Origin: Pardosa pseudoannulata
Lineage: Eukaryota; Arthropoda; Arachnida; Araneae; Lycosidae
Reading direction: 5' to 3'
Length of the DNA: 64,000 nt
Assembly: GCA_032207245.1 (NCBI GenBank)
Contig: CM063500.1
Coordinates: 59,585,661 to 59,649,660, forward strand
Shown: piece after piece, positions 34,041-45,120 of the stretch
Numbering within the stretch: position 1 is the first letter of the stretch
How the letters are laid out: every line of letters begins with the position of its first letter
Notes under the pieces: model-generated
What the model was told of the DNA's origin: nothing
Database searches by the model: none
What the model saw: the letters and a program-made list of their open reading frames with translations, nothing else
Position numbers and translations under genes: made by a program

Positions 34041-34269
34041 CAGGGGTGGCCAACCTGCGGCTCGCGAGCCACATGCGGCTCTTTAGAGGATTATTTGTGG
34101 CTCTCGATAAATGTACCCGAGTTCCCTTTTCATTTTTGTGTTATTATATTAAAAAAAAATATTACAACTGATAGAGCTCTGGCAATGCTGGGTAAAAAAA
34201 AAAAAAAAAAAGTCTTATTGTCCTTTTAACCCTTTATCTACTGCATTATAAACTGCTGAAAATTTCTTC

Positions 34270-34303
<34 letters not shown>

Positions 34304-34802
34304 TTAGCTGAAATATTGATAATTAAATAATATACAAGAAAAAAATCTCCCCGTTGCGAAATTTAATTTGCTAGAACTAATTAATTAAAGTGGTACTTAA
34401 AAGTACCATCAGCAGATAAAGAGTTAAAGTGGTTGGTACTTATAAGTACCGTCAGTAGATAAAGGGTTAAGAGATGATTCTCAAATTCCACAATTCATAC
34501 CGATTTACTGCATAATTCACCGAGAACATCTCCTTACAAAATATTTAAAATATCCTGATGTTATGAAAACAGTGAAACATATTGTAATTACATTCGCACC
34601 AATGCGAAATATCATAGACAATTCCTTGTAAAATTAAAGGACGAAGAACTTCCAAATGACATTCATTAAATATAATTTCTGTAAAAAAAAAAATTTTTAA
34701 TACCTTTTTTGCATATCTTTTTAAATAATTATTTAATTGCGGCTTGCGAAAAATTTCAAATCTTGAAAAATGGATCGGACTATCAAGAAGCTTTGCCACC
34801 TG
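34041..34802 (+). mobile_element. hAT element (CAGGGGTGGCCAAC terminus) with piggyBac MITE inside
   Basis: Starts CAGGGGTGGCCAACCTGCGG, ends GCCACCTG, and is flanked by an identical TGCAATATAT on each side (34031-34040, 34803-34812). This contains the expected 8-bp hAT duplication. On the plus strand about 34500-34620, CIIHREHLLTKYLKYPDVMK followed by TVKHIVI resembles hAT transposases (CIIHQEAL..K), broken by stops. Confidence 0.85.
34226..34470. mobile_element. piggyBac-type MITE
   Basis: TTAACCCTTTATCTACTG at the left end and its exact reverse complement at the right, with TTAA duplicated. A second, diverged copy of the terminal motif with AGTACCATCAGCAGATAAAG lies just inside the right end. 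245 bp with a TA microsatellite in the middle and no coding capacity. Nested in the hAT element. Confidence 0.88.
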
Positions 34803-35064
34803 TGCAATATATAATAAATAATTTCTTTCTTTTTACCTCCCTCCCATCTAAGTTATCAGTTTATCTTGTGTTATTGTTATAAAAATCATTTAGGTTTCGG
34901 CCTAATTTTACTGTAAACCTGCTTGAGTAAACATAGAACATTTGATTTACAGACAACATACGACATGTAATAACATCATTTTAGTAATTTCGAAATCAAG
35001 TTGAATGTTAGAAAATTAACATAGAACTACTTGTATGCTTTCTCTGTTTTTATTAATAGTGGGC

Positions 35065-35706
35065 ATAGATGCCAACTCCCAAAAGAGAAAAATATGTAGT
35101 TTCTTGCAGTAACGACATTTTTTAGTATATAGATAAAAATATAATTTTAAAAAGAGAAAAATGGCAAAATGGCAAAGTTTTATTTAGTCTATGAAATATA
35201 TATTAATTTAGTATTCATAAACATTAAAAAAAAAAAATCTATTGCATTATTGAAATAACATTTTTTAAGGTATATATAAAACATAATTAAAAAAGCGAAA
35301 ATTGTAATACTGTTTATCCAATATATAAAACAAACATACTAGATTTTGGCATTTCCAAATGTTGTACAAAATTCTGCTATTTTCAAAAATTAATTGCCAA
35401 ACTCATTTTCAAAACATTTTAAACTTACTGAATTTTACAATTTATTAATTGTTCCAATTTTTTATTAGACAGGCATTGTCTAAAATCAGGTCGGATTTTT
35501 TTTTTTTTTTTTTTTTTTTCTGAATATTCACATTTTACTTTTTGCTGGAATACAGAATTATCGATAGAGGAAAAAAAAAACGAGAACGGGAATTTTTAGG
35601 GAATTTGGAACTATATAGCTGAAAATCAGAAGAATTAGTTTTCCGATCGGAATATCGGAAACACACTGAAAAATCGGAAAGCTTCTGAGCACATCGGAAG
35701 CATCGA
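35065..35706. mobile_element. MITE-like repeat (ATAGATGCCAACTCCC terminus), copy 3
   Basis: Longest of the three related copies. ATAGATGCCAACTCCC at one end and ATCGGAAGCAT at the other, with inner ATCGG...CCGAT motifs. It contains a poly-T run. Confidence 0.65.
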
Positions 35707-36222
35707 ATTTAGAATAAATTAGGACTGTTTAATTAAGTACTAAAATTCTAAATACGGCGCATAAACCGTGAATATGAAACTGTTATACAATTTACAAAGA
35801 CTACAGAAATTATTGGGCTGTCTAAATAATAAAATTTTAACCTAAGTATCTCTAAATAGGATGAGAAGCGGGGAAAAAATCCTTGCCAAGACAGATATAG
35901 ACAAAAAAATTTCAACAAATGGACTTTCCGACGCTTTATCTAACTCTAAATTAAGATAGGAAGAGCTTGCTAATGATCCGGAACTCAAAGCCATAGGTCA
36001 GAGAGGCATCTAACAAAAGATCGAGAAGTCCAGTGTCAACACACCAATCTTATCTTGGAATGATTAACGGCGATCGATCAATCAAAATAGTCTTAACGAT
36101 ATATTAAATGAAACGAACGCTACCCCCCTTTGGTAGAAAACGAGAATCAGATGTTTGCTATACTTTGTAGCGCACGCTTTTAAGGTACAACGGAAATAAC
36201 AGTGCTTTAGGAAGAAAAGTAT

Positions 36223-36227
<5 letters not shown>

Positions 36228-36274
<47 letters not shown>
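36228..36274. repeat. Poly-A run (47 nt)
   Basis: Could be a retroposon tail, but the sequence before it has no recognisable SINE or LINE features. Confidence 0.85.
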
Positions 36275-36275
<1 letters not shown>

Positions 36276-36512
36276 ACTTATTACAATACATAGAATACGC
36301 ATGAAATTGTTTATTAAAAATCTGGAATTTGGGCTTAAAGGGTCAAAATACCTTTCGAGATTTAAAACCATTGTGATGTCTTTTTTCAATTCATCATAAA
36401 AATTTCTGCTCTTTTAAAAAGAATGGCACTTTAACAAATTATTTAGTAACGAGCTAGCTTTAAACAATTATTTTGCTTTGTTATTTAAATTAGTATACAC
36501 ACACATATATAT

Positions 36513-37140
36513 CCCCTATATAATAATAGCCTAAGTTATCTGTCCGTATGTCCTCGAATTTATGAAGCGGTTGGACCTGGAATGAATAGAGGCAATCCGT
36601 ATTGGACTTAATGAGTTAGGGTTAGCAAAATTCAAAGCAAGTCTTTAAAACGTTCGTTATTATTATTATTTAAATATTGTCTACATCATTTTCATACATT
36701 TTATCTCTGAACTTAGATATTAAGTAAATAATTTTCTTTCATATTTGGCATAAATAAAAGATTAGGTACAGATGTGATAATTTTAAGTTGAATCATCGAT
36801 ATTGACAACAAATTCTTTTCATATGAGTCTAGGAGCCTACTTCATGGACTCATAAACATATAACGTTTAAGTTATATATTTTTGAAAATTAAGAAGTTTG
36901 CTCGTTTGTGTGTTTGTTTTTTATACACAACCACACGGTTAAACTAAATGAAATCAACGTGATTCTAGACTGCATTCACAGTATCGGGAGATTTTAGAGG
37001 AGAATGAAGATAAACAAATTTTTGAGCTTGTACCATAAAATTTTCAGCCAAAAAACAAATCATTTTCTTACCTCCCTAAAAGGGTACTTTACAATTCTGA
37101 ATAATTAAAAATTTTACTAATCCCGTCATATGACGGGCTA
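36513..37140 (+). mobile_element. Helitron-like non-autonomous element, copy 1
   Basis: Begins CCCTATATAATAATAGCCTA, a style seen at Helitron/Helentron 5' ends. Finishes with the 16-nt perfect palindrome CCCGTCATATGACGGG followed by CTA, and has no terminal inverted repeats. The 5' part recurs at 42453 and the 3' part, inverted, at 63736. The Helitron call is inferred from end structure; no Rep/helicase is visible. Confidence 0.5.
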
Positions 37141-37479
37141 TATATATATATGGTTATTTAAGTAACAACAATAATCAAAACAAAAGAATCAAATTAAGTT
37201 AACCGCCAAAAAATTTGAAATATGTTTATCTATATTGAAAAAAATTCTCTAAATTGAGAGGGGAATTTCAAAATTTTACTTTATTAAGGCAAAATCTCGA
37301 AAACAAACAAAAAGCCGAAAAATTCCTAAACTTGGGGGAAAATTTTCCCAAAATGAGAAAAAAATTAGATGACATACTTAAATGAAAATAGGGACTTAAG
37401 GGACTAATTGTTAAACATATTGAACAATAGGGACTAAAAGAAAAAAAAGGGGAGGAGGTGATTAGGGACCACTGCTATA

Positions 37480-37600
37480 GGCACTGATACATACACACAC
37501 AAACAAATAATGCGACCGACCGGCATAAGATGCATTTCTAATGTGGCCCGTCGAGCCTTTTAGACTGCTTCACCACGAATGTTTAAATATTCAAAAATTA
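37480..37600. repeat. hAT-like end fragment
   Basis: AATGTGGCCCGTCGAGCCTTTTAGAC resembles GTAGCCCGCCTAGCCTTTTGAAA at 58577. Both follow CA-rich runs and AATGC. Probably remains of the same transposon family. Confidence 0.45.
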
Positions 37601-38061
37601 GAATCCTTTCTAATTAAAAAAAGTTAATAATAAATTTAATTGCATGTGGCATCAATAATTATATCTCCAACAGGACGATTAATACGGGACTTTTTTTTCC
37701 TTCTATATCTTGGATCCTTCTACAGTTCAAGTCCGATTTCAATCAGCTTAAAGTCAGCTATCTCTTTATGCAGTGAGTTTTATTCCAAATTCAACACACG
37801 CACACTGGGTAGAATAACTGGATAACGCACATACAGGTCTGGAAATAAACCGCCCATGATTGTATTTTTTAGTTCTAAAAGCGTCGAGAAAGGTTCATTT
37901 AGCCAACCGTACTTTAATACTTAAGGTACAGTTTGATCTTTAGAGAAGGAACGGGACATAGTTTATTTGTCTTAATTCATGAAGTCAAATATTTTGGTTA
38001 TCTGAGAACAAAATTCGTAATAGTGATGTAAAATGATTTTATTACATCACTTGATCACACG

Positions 38062-38821
38062 CAAGGTTGGAAAAAAATCATGATTTTTTTTAAATCAAAA
38101 AATCGGATTTCTTTGATTTTTTTTCTGAATACTAATATTAATTGTTGTTTTTATGTTTTTTGCAATATACATAGAATAGTTTGTTATTAGAAGTCACATC
38201 TTATCTATCTAGTATATTCTGCACACTGATTACCTAAACTTAAATATATAAATTTTAAACTAAATACGTTCTATTATTTTGTCATTGGATAGTGCAAACT
38301 CAATAAGATGTCAATTAAAAGAACAAATTAAATATTCTTTTAATGCAAACTATTTATTTAACAAAACAAATCACAATTATTTTAATATTTTTTTAAGTAC
38401 CGAATTATTTCAATAAAAACACTTGCTTTGATGCTTTATCCACTCCTCATTGGTTACGAAGGCTAGAATGAACAATACCAAAAGAAGAAAACTGTCTTTC
38501 CATTCCAGCAGACGAAGCCACGGCTGTTGTTATTTGGTAGACAAACTGGATTTCAGTTCTCTTTACCTCCCATTACATAAAATGAATTCAACCAGTCATA
38601 ATCAATTGTTGTACTACCCCTGTTACATATTTTCTGATAACAACCCTAAATTCTTGGAAAGCGCATGTTATCTATTTACACTTTTTTACTAATTGGTATT
38701 ACTGTGCTGACTGATTCCCAGTTCTCCTGTCTTTGGAATATAGGTTTTAAAAGAAGTGAAAAAAAATGATTTAAATCAATGATTTAAAAAAAATCAACTG
38801 ATTTAAATCATGCCAACCCTG
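38062..38821 (-). mobile_element. hAT element with exact 8-bp duplication, copy 1
   Basis: CAAGGTTGG...CCAACCCTG flanked by ATCACACG on both sides. Subterminal ATTTAAATCA motifs occur at both ends. 760 bp. A related copy lies at 56576-57295. Confidence 0.92.
38400..38540 (-). pseudogene. hAT transposase dimerisation-domain remnant
   Basis: Minus-strand frame ASSAGMERQFSSFGIVHSS then LRNQ-stop-GVDKASKQVFLLK. This matches the hAT C-terminal dimerisation signature (ERVFSSFGLVHSKLRNRLG..KA.KLVFL). An in-frame TGA replaces the Leu codon present in the other copy. Confidence 0.75.
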
Positions 38822-39330
38822 ATCACACGTTCTAGAAAACTTTAAAATGAAAAACGCAAAAGGAAAATTACATTTTCGACTTGTAAAAAGACGACAAATC
38901 AAATTAAAAAATCTACGTAAATGTAACGATCAAATGTAAAACACGAAGGCAAAAATGTTTAAATCAGGAATGAAAGGGATTTAGTTTATTCTGTTAAACA
39001 CAATGTAGAACAGTGGTTTCCAATTTGGAAGAGCTCGAAGGCTACATTGGAAACTTTATGTATGATTGCGGGCTACATTTTAATAACTGGCCACGTTTCC
39101 GTAAAATTCTGCTAGTAGGACAGCGGTACCAGTATGAAATAATATGCAAAGTTTAATTGAAACAATGATTAATTCATTTTAGCTGCTTAAAACAGTTTAA
39201 GGTCAATGTTTCGAAAATAACATTACTGGGTCCACGTACTTTTTGTAAATTTGAAATGTAAGAATACACATGAGAAAGTCGGGGAAAAAATAAATAAATA
39301 AATAAATAGATAAAGCTGTTATATAAGTAG

Positions 39331-39504
39331 GGTTTGGTTTGGAATGCTACGATCTACTTTTTGCAACACGAGGGCTAATGAGACCGGGACCTACTGCTGA
39401 AAGCCGATTCCGAACGGCTACGAACATCCATGCCACAGTGGGACTCGAACCCACGAACTCCGGTACCGAAGGTCAGCACCCTAACCAATCGGCCAACGTT
39501 CGGC
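39331..39504 (-). repeat. tRNA-derived SINE
   Basis: On the minus strand: a tRNA-like head with a perfect RNA polymerase III A box TGGCCGATTGG (39495-39485) and B box GGTTCGAGTCC (39451-39441), then a non-tRNA body and the 3' end TTGCAAAAAGTAGATCGTAG with CCAAACCAAACC. AAATA repeats follow. A truncated copy is at 29911. It is not a functional tRNA gene: the acceptor arm does not pair and the body continues without a poly-T stop. Confidence 0.88.
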
Positions 39505-39742
39505 GTTATAATTAGGGATGCAACGGCATATCCGGCCACTATACCAGATAATTGGCAGTACCCGGATATTACAGTTCTACGGCCAACAATTATATACTGA
39601 GACATAAAATAAACAAAAATAAATAAATAAAATAAACAAAAGCAAAATGTTAAACAATATACTATATGAAACAATGCGTATTAGTATTTTGGAGCATTAT
39701 GTAAAAATAAAAAAAAATTAGGTAAATTTATAAATTTCATTA

Positions 39743-39744
<2 letters not shown>

Positions 39745-39782
<38 letters not shown>

Positions 39783-39800
39783 ATTTTTTTTTTTTTTTTA
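39745..39800. repeat. Poly-A / poly-T run
   Basis: About 37 A then ACA and a T run; low-complexity. Confidence 0.9.
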
Positions 39801-40783
39801 GTCTCAACTGTAAAATTATATTCTTGCATCTGAGAACACTAAAGACAAAACTTCTTTTTTGGAGGATAGAAGAATAAAAACAATTATTTTTCAAACACAA
39901 ACATAAGAACCATTCAAGAAGGAATGTAAAGGACGATTAAAAATGCTTTTATTCAGATTTGATTTTTCTAATTAAATAATGTTGAATTGAGATACTGAGT
40001 ACTGAAACTTAAAGAAAAAATTTAAAATAAATTATAGCACAAATAGTTGATTAATTAAAAAAATATAGAAGGCAAGAAAAAGACTACAATTTGGTTGAAA
40101 AATAAAGTACAAAGAGCTGATTTATTTAAAATAAATTAAAAAAGAAAAAGTGCGAAACATACTAACATCCGGCCAAATTGACATCCGTTGCATCCCCAGT
40201 TATAATACTAATTATTTTACAATTGCATCAAAGAGCGAAATTAGAATAAAACAAAAACAAGGTCACTACACAAATTTCCCCCAAATTTGTCTTTTTCTTG
40301 GGTCGAATAACAGAAAACATGCAATCCCACACTTTTAAAATTTTAAGTAATTAGCAATGTTGAATTCATATTTTTTAATCGGGAAGGGCTTTCGGTTTCT
40401 CAAGTAACATTTATTCAGGGGTTCCGTTGCTATGTATGTGGTTAAGAAAAGGGATAAAAAGTTTGAGAACCATTGATCACATCGGGTCACAGGTGAGTAG
40501 TTTACACCAATCAATCACACACTAATGGGGGGGGGAATACAGTCCCCCTATTCAAATTATTTTTGAAAACCTTTAAAGCAATCCTCATTATCTCAAACTA
40601 ATTGGCAAAATTAAGAAAAGTATTATCGATTTCTCAGTTTCATAAAGAAAGGAATAAAGCTAATTCCATCTATGATGATTTATCCGTTTGCAGAGAGGAG
40701 AGAGAGGGGAGGAGGACATTAATCAGTACTTTTAAAATTTTATCTACGATTCCTTTTAAGAATGATTATTTTTTCGCTGTGCC

Positions 40784-41514
40784 TTAACCCTTTGACGGTT
40801 ATAAACGAGCACTACTCGCGTAGTGAAAATTTTCCCCAATGCGCGCTGACGAGCTGAGCTCGTTCACCGTTATTATTCTGCATTGATTATGTTACAAACG
40901 ATTCCGACTCGCGAAATTTAGTTAGTTTTACTGCCTACATATGGCAGTACGGGTTCCATAAATTTCTTTTCATAATGAAGGGGGATTTTTTTTTTTTTTA
41001 CCTTCTTATGCGTATTTTGGCGCGTGTTTTAGGGTGTTTGTAAAGTAAAATGGCTCAAAAGTGAAAGTTACATAATTATGATGATGATTATGATTGTGAT
41101 ACAGAAAGCTTATCAAGTTTTGAGTCTGATGAAGACTTTGTTCACAGTATATCAAGCTAAAGTTTTACATTAGTTGTATTTTTTTAGTCCTTTCAATTTA
41201 ATATTTGCCTAATATTTATAATTAGCTATTATTATTTATATAATTGATTATAATCATTTATAATTTACTATTTAATAATTATCATTTATTAATTATTTTA
41301 AAGTGCGTAAAAACTGTTATTTATGTACTACAAATACTTTAAGAAAGTTTTAAAACGCGTGAGGTGAGCTATCTACGGCATCGCCAGAGAAAGGTGACAT
41401 TTTCGGAAGAACGTCTGGGGAAATCAGCTGCCACTTTCGACTACTGTTTACTCGTAATGCTCCGCTAATTAAGTAAACGAAATCTTCTCGTTTCCCTAAC
41501 CGTCAAAGGGTTAA
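40784..41514 (+). mobile_element. piggyBac-type deletion derivative
   Basis: TTAACCCTTTGACGGTTA at the left, exact reverse complement AACCGTCAAAGGGTTAA (one base different inside) at the right, with TTAA duplicated. 731 bp against 2-3 kb for a full element. It retains the start of a coding frame. Confidence 0.9.
41050..41160 (+). pseudogene. piggyBac-like transposase N-terminal remnant
   Basis: MAQK, an in-frame TGA, then HNYDDDYDCDTESLSSFESD and EDFVHSISS followed by TAA. The acidic Asp/Glu/Ser-rich N-terminus and its place just inside the left terminus fit a piggyBac transposase start. The catalytic region is deleted. Confidence 0.6.
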
Positions 41515-42452
41515 TATCAGATAATCAAACAATGTATAAAGTAACGATATAAAAACATTTTCGTGTGAATAACTTATTTCGTTGGTAAATAATATGTTTA
41601 CGAAAATAAGTTGTTTCAAGTATATAGAAATTAATGATACATAATCATGTTTTAATGAGACAGATACATCCGTGACAAACTTTTGGACACAAGTAACTTC
41701 AAAAAAGAATTAAATATTTGGACAACTTTTGACACTGCTGAACAAAAAGCAAAATACAGATTATGCAATGATAATACACCTATTAAAAACGAATTCATTT
41801 AAGTTTCACATATCTGAAATAAATTAATACAGTTATACTTGAAGCAATCTTTTCAACAAACATTTTCCCTGTTTTGAAATTCAGTTTTGTAAATTCTCAC
41901 TACTTTATCACGTCAGCTTTCATTTGGACCCAAAATGTCATCAACTTTTTAGGAGATTAGTTAAGTCTAACTAAACTCATACTTAACACCTCAAATTGAT
42001 TAGTTTAATTACAGACAAAACAGATAAAGTGTTTGCCCATTATTTTTTTACGAGATAAAAGGCAACGTAAGAAAGTTAATTAACTAAAAGCAAAAGGCTG
42101 TATATTCAAACAGACATAAATAAGAATTGCTATCTTGGCCTATTTTGTTAACACAACTGTCAGACTGAACCGAGCGTAATTTTTTTTTTTTAATTAAAGA
42201 ATAATCAACAGGCCTTTATTTTGAGCTTTTGCACACGATGTAATACAATACACAGTAAACAATATGCAGATCAGCTTCGGGGTAGTTAATATTTTTTTCA
42301 AAGGAAGTTGCATTAAACGTGATTAACATACACTTTCTATATGTCGCAGGGAAATCATGAAAACAGAAATTTGATCAAATCCCTAAGGTACATGATATTA
42401 ACAACAGAAGATGTTTTAGTGAACGGATGAAATAATATTGCTTAAATCTCCA

Positions 42453-43000
42453 ATATAATAAATAGCCTAAGTTATCTGTCCGCAAATTTATGAAGCGGTT
42501 GGACGTGGAATGGATAGAAGCAAAATTCAAAGTTAGTCAAGTTTATCTTCTCCTAAACTATCGATCCGATTTTTATAAAAATTGGTATAAATATGCTTCA
42601 TATTACAGTGAAAAATACTGTCTTCTTTAAAATGTTCGAAATTTACCCCTTCCCCTCTTTTCGAGCGGTCAATGCCATTATTTCAAGTCCTATTTTCCCC
42701 AGTTAAGAGCAGGCGATTAAATTTATCACATGATAAATAGGTAAAAATAACATTTTTTCCTACCATTATGACGTCATTCCATTAACCATCTCTATTAATC
42801 ATTTCTTATTATAATATCGCCGTATCATTTTCATACATGCTACTACTAGAGTTAGATATTACGTAAACCATTTTCTTTTATATTTGGCTTAAATAACAGA
42901 TTAGGTACAAATGTGATAATTTTAAATTTAATCATAGATTATTTTTTGTTGTAATAAAAATTTTTCACCTTTATTAATAACAAATTCTACCTACCTCCAG
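42453..43000 (+). mobile_element. Helitron-like element, copy 2 (5' part)
   Basis: AATAGCCTAAGTTATCTGTC, TTATGAAGCGGTTGGAC.TGGAATG and the later ATTTGGC.TAAATAA.AGATTAGGTAC block match 36513-36800. The right end with the palindrome is missing. Confidence 0.5.
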
Positions 43001-43052
43001 GGTGTAGTGGAAATAATTGTTTCATTCCTTTATTTCCATTAATTACTGTGGC

Positions 43053-43053
<1 letters not shown>

Positions 43054-43080
<27 letters not shown>
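43054..43080. repeat. Poly-A run
   Basis: 27 nt homopolymer. Confidence 0.9.
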
Positions 43081-43083
<3 letters not shown>

Positions 43084-43373
43084 ACAATTTAAGAAAAAAA
43101 CTAGAATAATATACATTTACCCACCCATTAAGTTTTCTTGCTTTGAGTTTCCTTGGTGAACAAATTTTACTTGGCAATAGGGTCAATAGGATAATACATA
43201 AATACCAAACTCAGTAACTTCAGCCAAATGACAAGTAAATATAGAATTAAACAATTCAATGCATTTTTTTAATCGGTAGTTTAGCGGATCCATGACTTTC
43301 CATGACTTTTACTCATTTTACTTGAAAAATCAAGACTTTCCATGACAAAATTAATCCATTGTCTAAATCCATG

Positions 43374-43700
43374 ATTTTCCCCGACTTTCCAGGTGCGCGG
43401 AAACCATGTAGATTGTTGGAGAGATCTTTGAGAGAATTAGAGTCGATATATTGTCAATTCCTAATAGGTTTTTTAATTTCTGAAATGATTTTAACTAGAC
43501 TAGCAAGTTCATTAAATATAGTAGTATCTTTACTGTTTTCCATCTCCTTAGAAATGGGTTCAACAATGACTGTAGGGTTTATAGCATTATGATTAAATTT
43601 GTTACCTTAATTGCACTAGCATAAGATTTATTAATTTTGGGAAGAACCGGAGAAGGGTTAATAATATTAGAATAATAACTATCATAAAAGATCTCGGACA
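43374..43700 (-). pseudogene. LINE ORF1-like (gag-type) C-terminal relic
   Basis: Minus-strand frames with one shift give INPSPVLPKINKSYASAIK, then EPISKEMENSKD and FNELASLVKIISEIKKP, then LKDLSNNLHG. The SYAS motif followed by a helix ending in EIKK resembles the tail of Jockey/R1-type LINE ORF1 proteins. It is interrupted by a frameshift and stops. No reverse transcriptase is nearby. Moderate to low certainty. Confidence 0.4.
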
Positions 43701-43704
43701 TAGC

Positions 43705-44426
43705 AGGCTTGCAACTGCTGAGGTACTTTCAAAAAGGTGAGAAAAGGGACAAATAATACAGAATAAGTAATAAAAAAGTGACTAAACATTGAAAAAAAAA
43801 AGAGCGATATTTTCTTCGCTTGATTACAGACGCTATTGTTAAGATTTTTCTATTTATTTTAGCTCTAAATCAAATGATGCAAGACATGATTTTAGCGTCA
43901 AAAATACAAAAAAGGTTAAAAATTTTGTTCAATACAACTCAACATTGCTTTTTATTATTCAAGAAAATCTATAAATTAGATTTGAATACATACAATACAT
44001 TAATTTTATAATCACAATTTTCTGCATATATTAATATTGTTTTGAAATATGTACATAGCTAGATTAGAGTATCTAAACAAAAACTGTGAAGAAAAAGAAA
44101 AGGAGAAATGTGTGCTTTGACGTAAATTACTCTAATGTATTAAATGTACATTTCAGTACAAATGTAGATTTCAGGAACTTCTTTACGATTTTTTAAAATC
44201 ACTAAATTCTGAAAACCATATGATTAATTACATTTTAATAAGAAAAATAAGATTAGAGAATCACTTTTTCGGTCTTTTATTAAAATATTTTGTTATTAAT
44301 TCAGATTTTCCTTTTTCAACAACAGACTTTTGCTGTGATACACCATGAAAAAAAGTAACTAAAAGTGATCAATTGTAAAAAAAAAAAAGTGACTAAAGGT
44401 GAGAAAAGTGAAGGAATTGCAAGCCT
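43705..44426. mobile_element. hAT-type AGGCTTGCAA family, copy 3
   Basis: AGGCTTGCAA / TTGCAAGCCT ends. Flanks GACATAGC and GACATAGG agree in 7 of 8 bases. Same inner blocks as copies 1, 2 and 4. Confidence 0.9.
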
Positions 44427-44649
44427 GACATAGGTCAATAGCTTTGCATTGGTCCTCTAGATTAGTTATTTTGTTGGAGTCTAATATTCCAGTATATCCA
44501 TGGTGCCAAAGCGCACAGTATTGCTGCAGTATGTCTATTTTAAATCAGACACAACATCCTCAGCTGAGTAAATAATCCCCCCCCCCATGGCAGACGATAT
44601 ATGACTTGTTCTGAAGTTCAATGTCCATTTTACATTTCGCCCAGGAGCT

Positions 44650-45120
44650 GAATTGAAAATCTCCATTATGAAGTAAAACAGTGAAGCCGTTTAGCATTTA
44701 TAACGAGAAGAGGTTGGAAACGCATGCGTGTGCTGTAAAACATCGACAGTTTATCCTTCCTAATATATCAACACTACGGGAACGAAAAGATTGGGGGTTG
44801 TTTACGTCCATTTTGTTTCTCGGTGTCAAGTTTTATGGCTTAAGGTTGAGGGGGGGAACCCAGGCATCGAGAATTCCAGAAGAAAAAGATGGAGGAATGC
44901 AACAAAACGGGGAACGGCAAGGGAGGGTAGCGGAGAGGGGATGAGAACAGAAATGCCCATTTTACGATTCATCCGACTCCAAGGTCAAAGGCGAGAGGCG
45001 TCGAGCAGTCTGCCAGCTTCGGAGCCGGCAGAGAGGGCACGTATCCAAACTGAGAATTGAATTGAGAGTTTCAGCCAGTGGGAACTGCTTTTCGCCAAGA
45101 GAAAGTGTTTTAAAAGAGTG
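44650..45120. promoter_or_regulatory. GC-raised, repeat-poor block
   Basis: Contains GGGAACGGCAAGGGAGGGTA, CATCCGACTCCAAGGTC and GAGGCGTCGAGCAGTC; much richer in G+C than its flanks. No open frame with family features. A promoter, enhancer or leader exon is possible; there is no direct evidence. Confidence 0.25.

Noticed and set aside
36082..36291. Open frame with a long Phe run
   Set aside because: It is a poly-A/T tract read as codons; similarly 39718-39900.
39425..39504. Functional tRNA gene on the minus strand
   Set aside because: A and B boxes are perfect, but the acceptor ends do not pair and the sequence continues into a SINE body with a second copy elsewhere.
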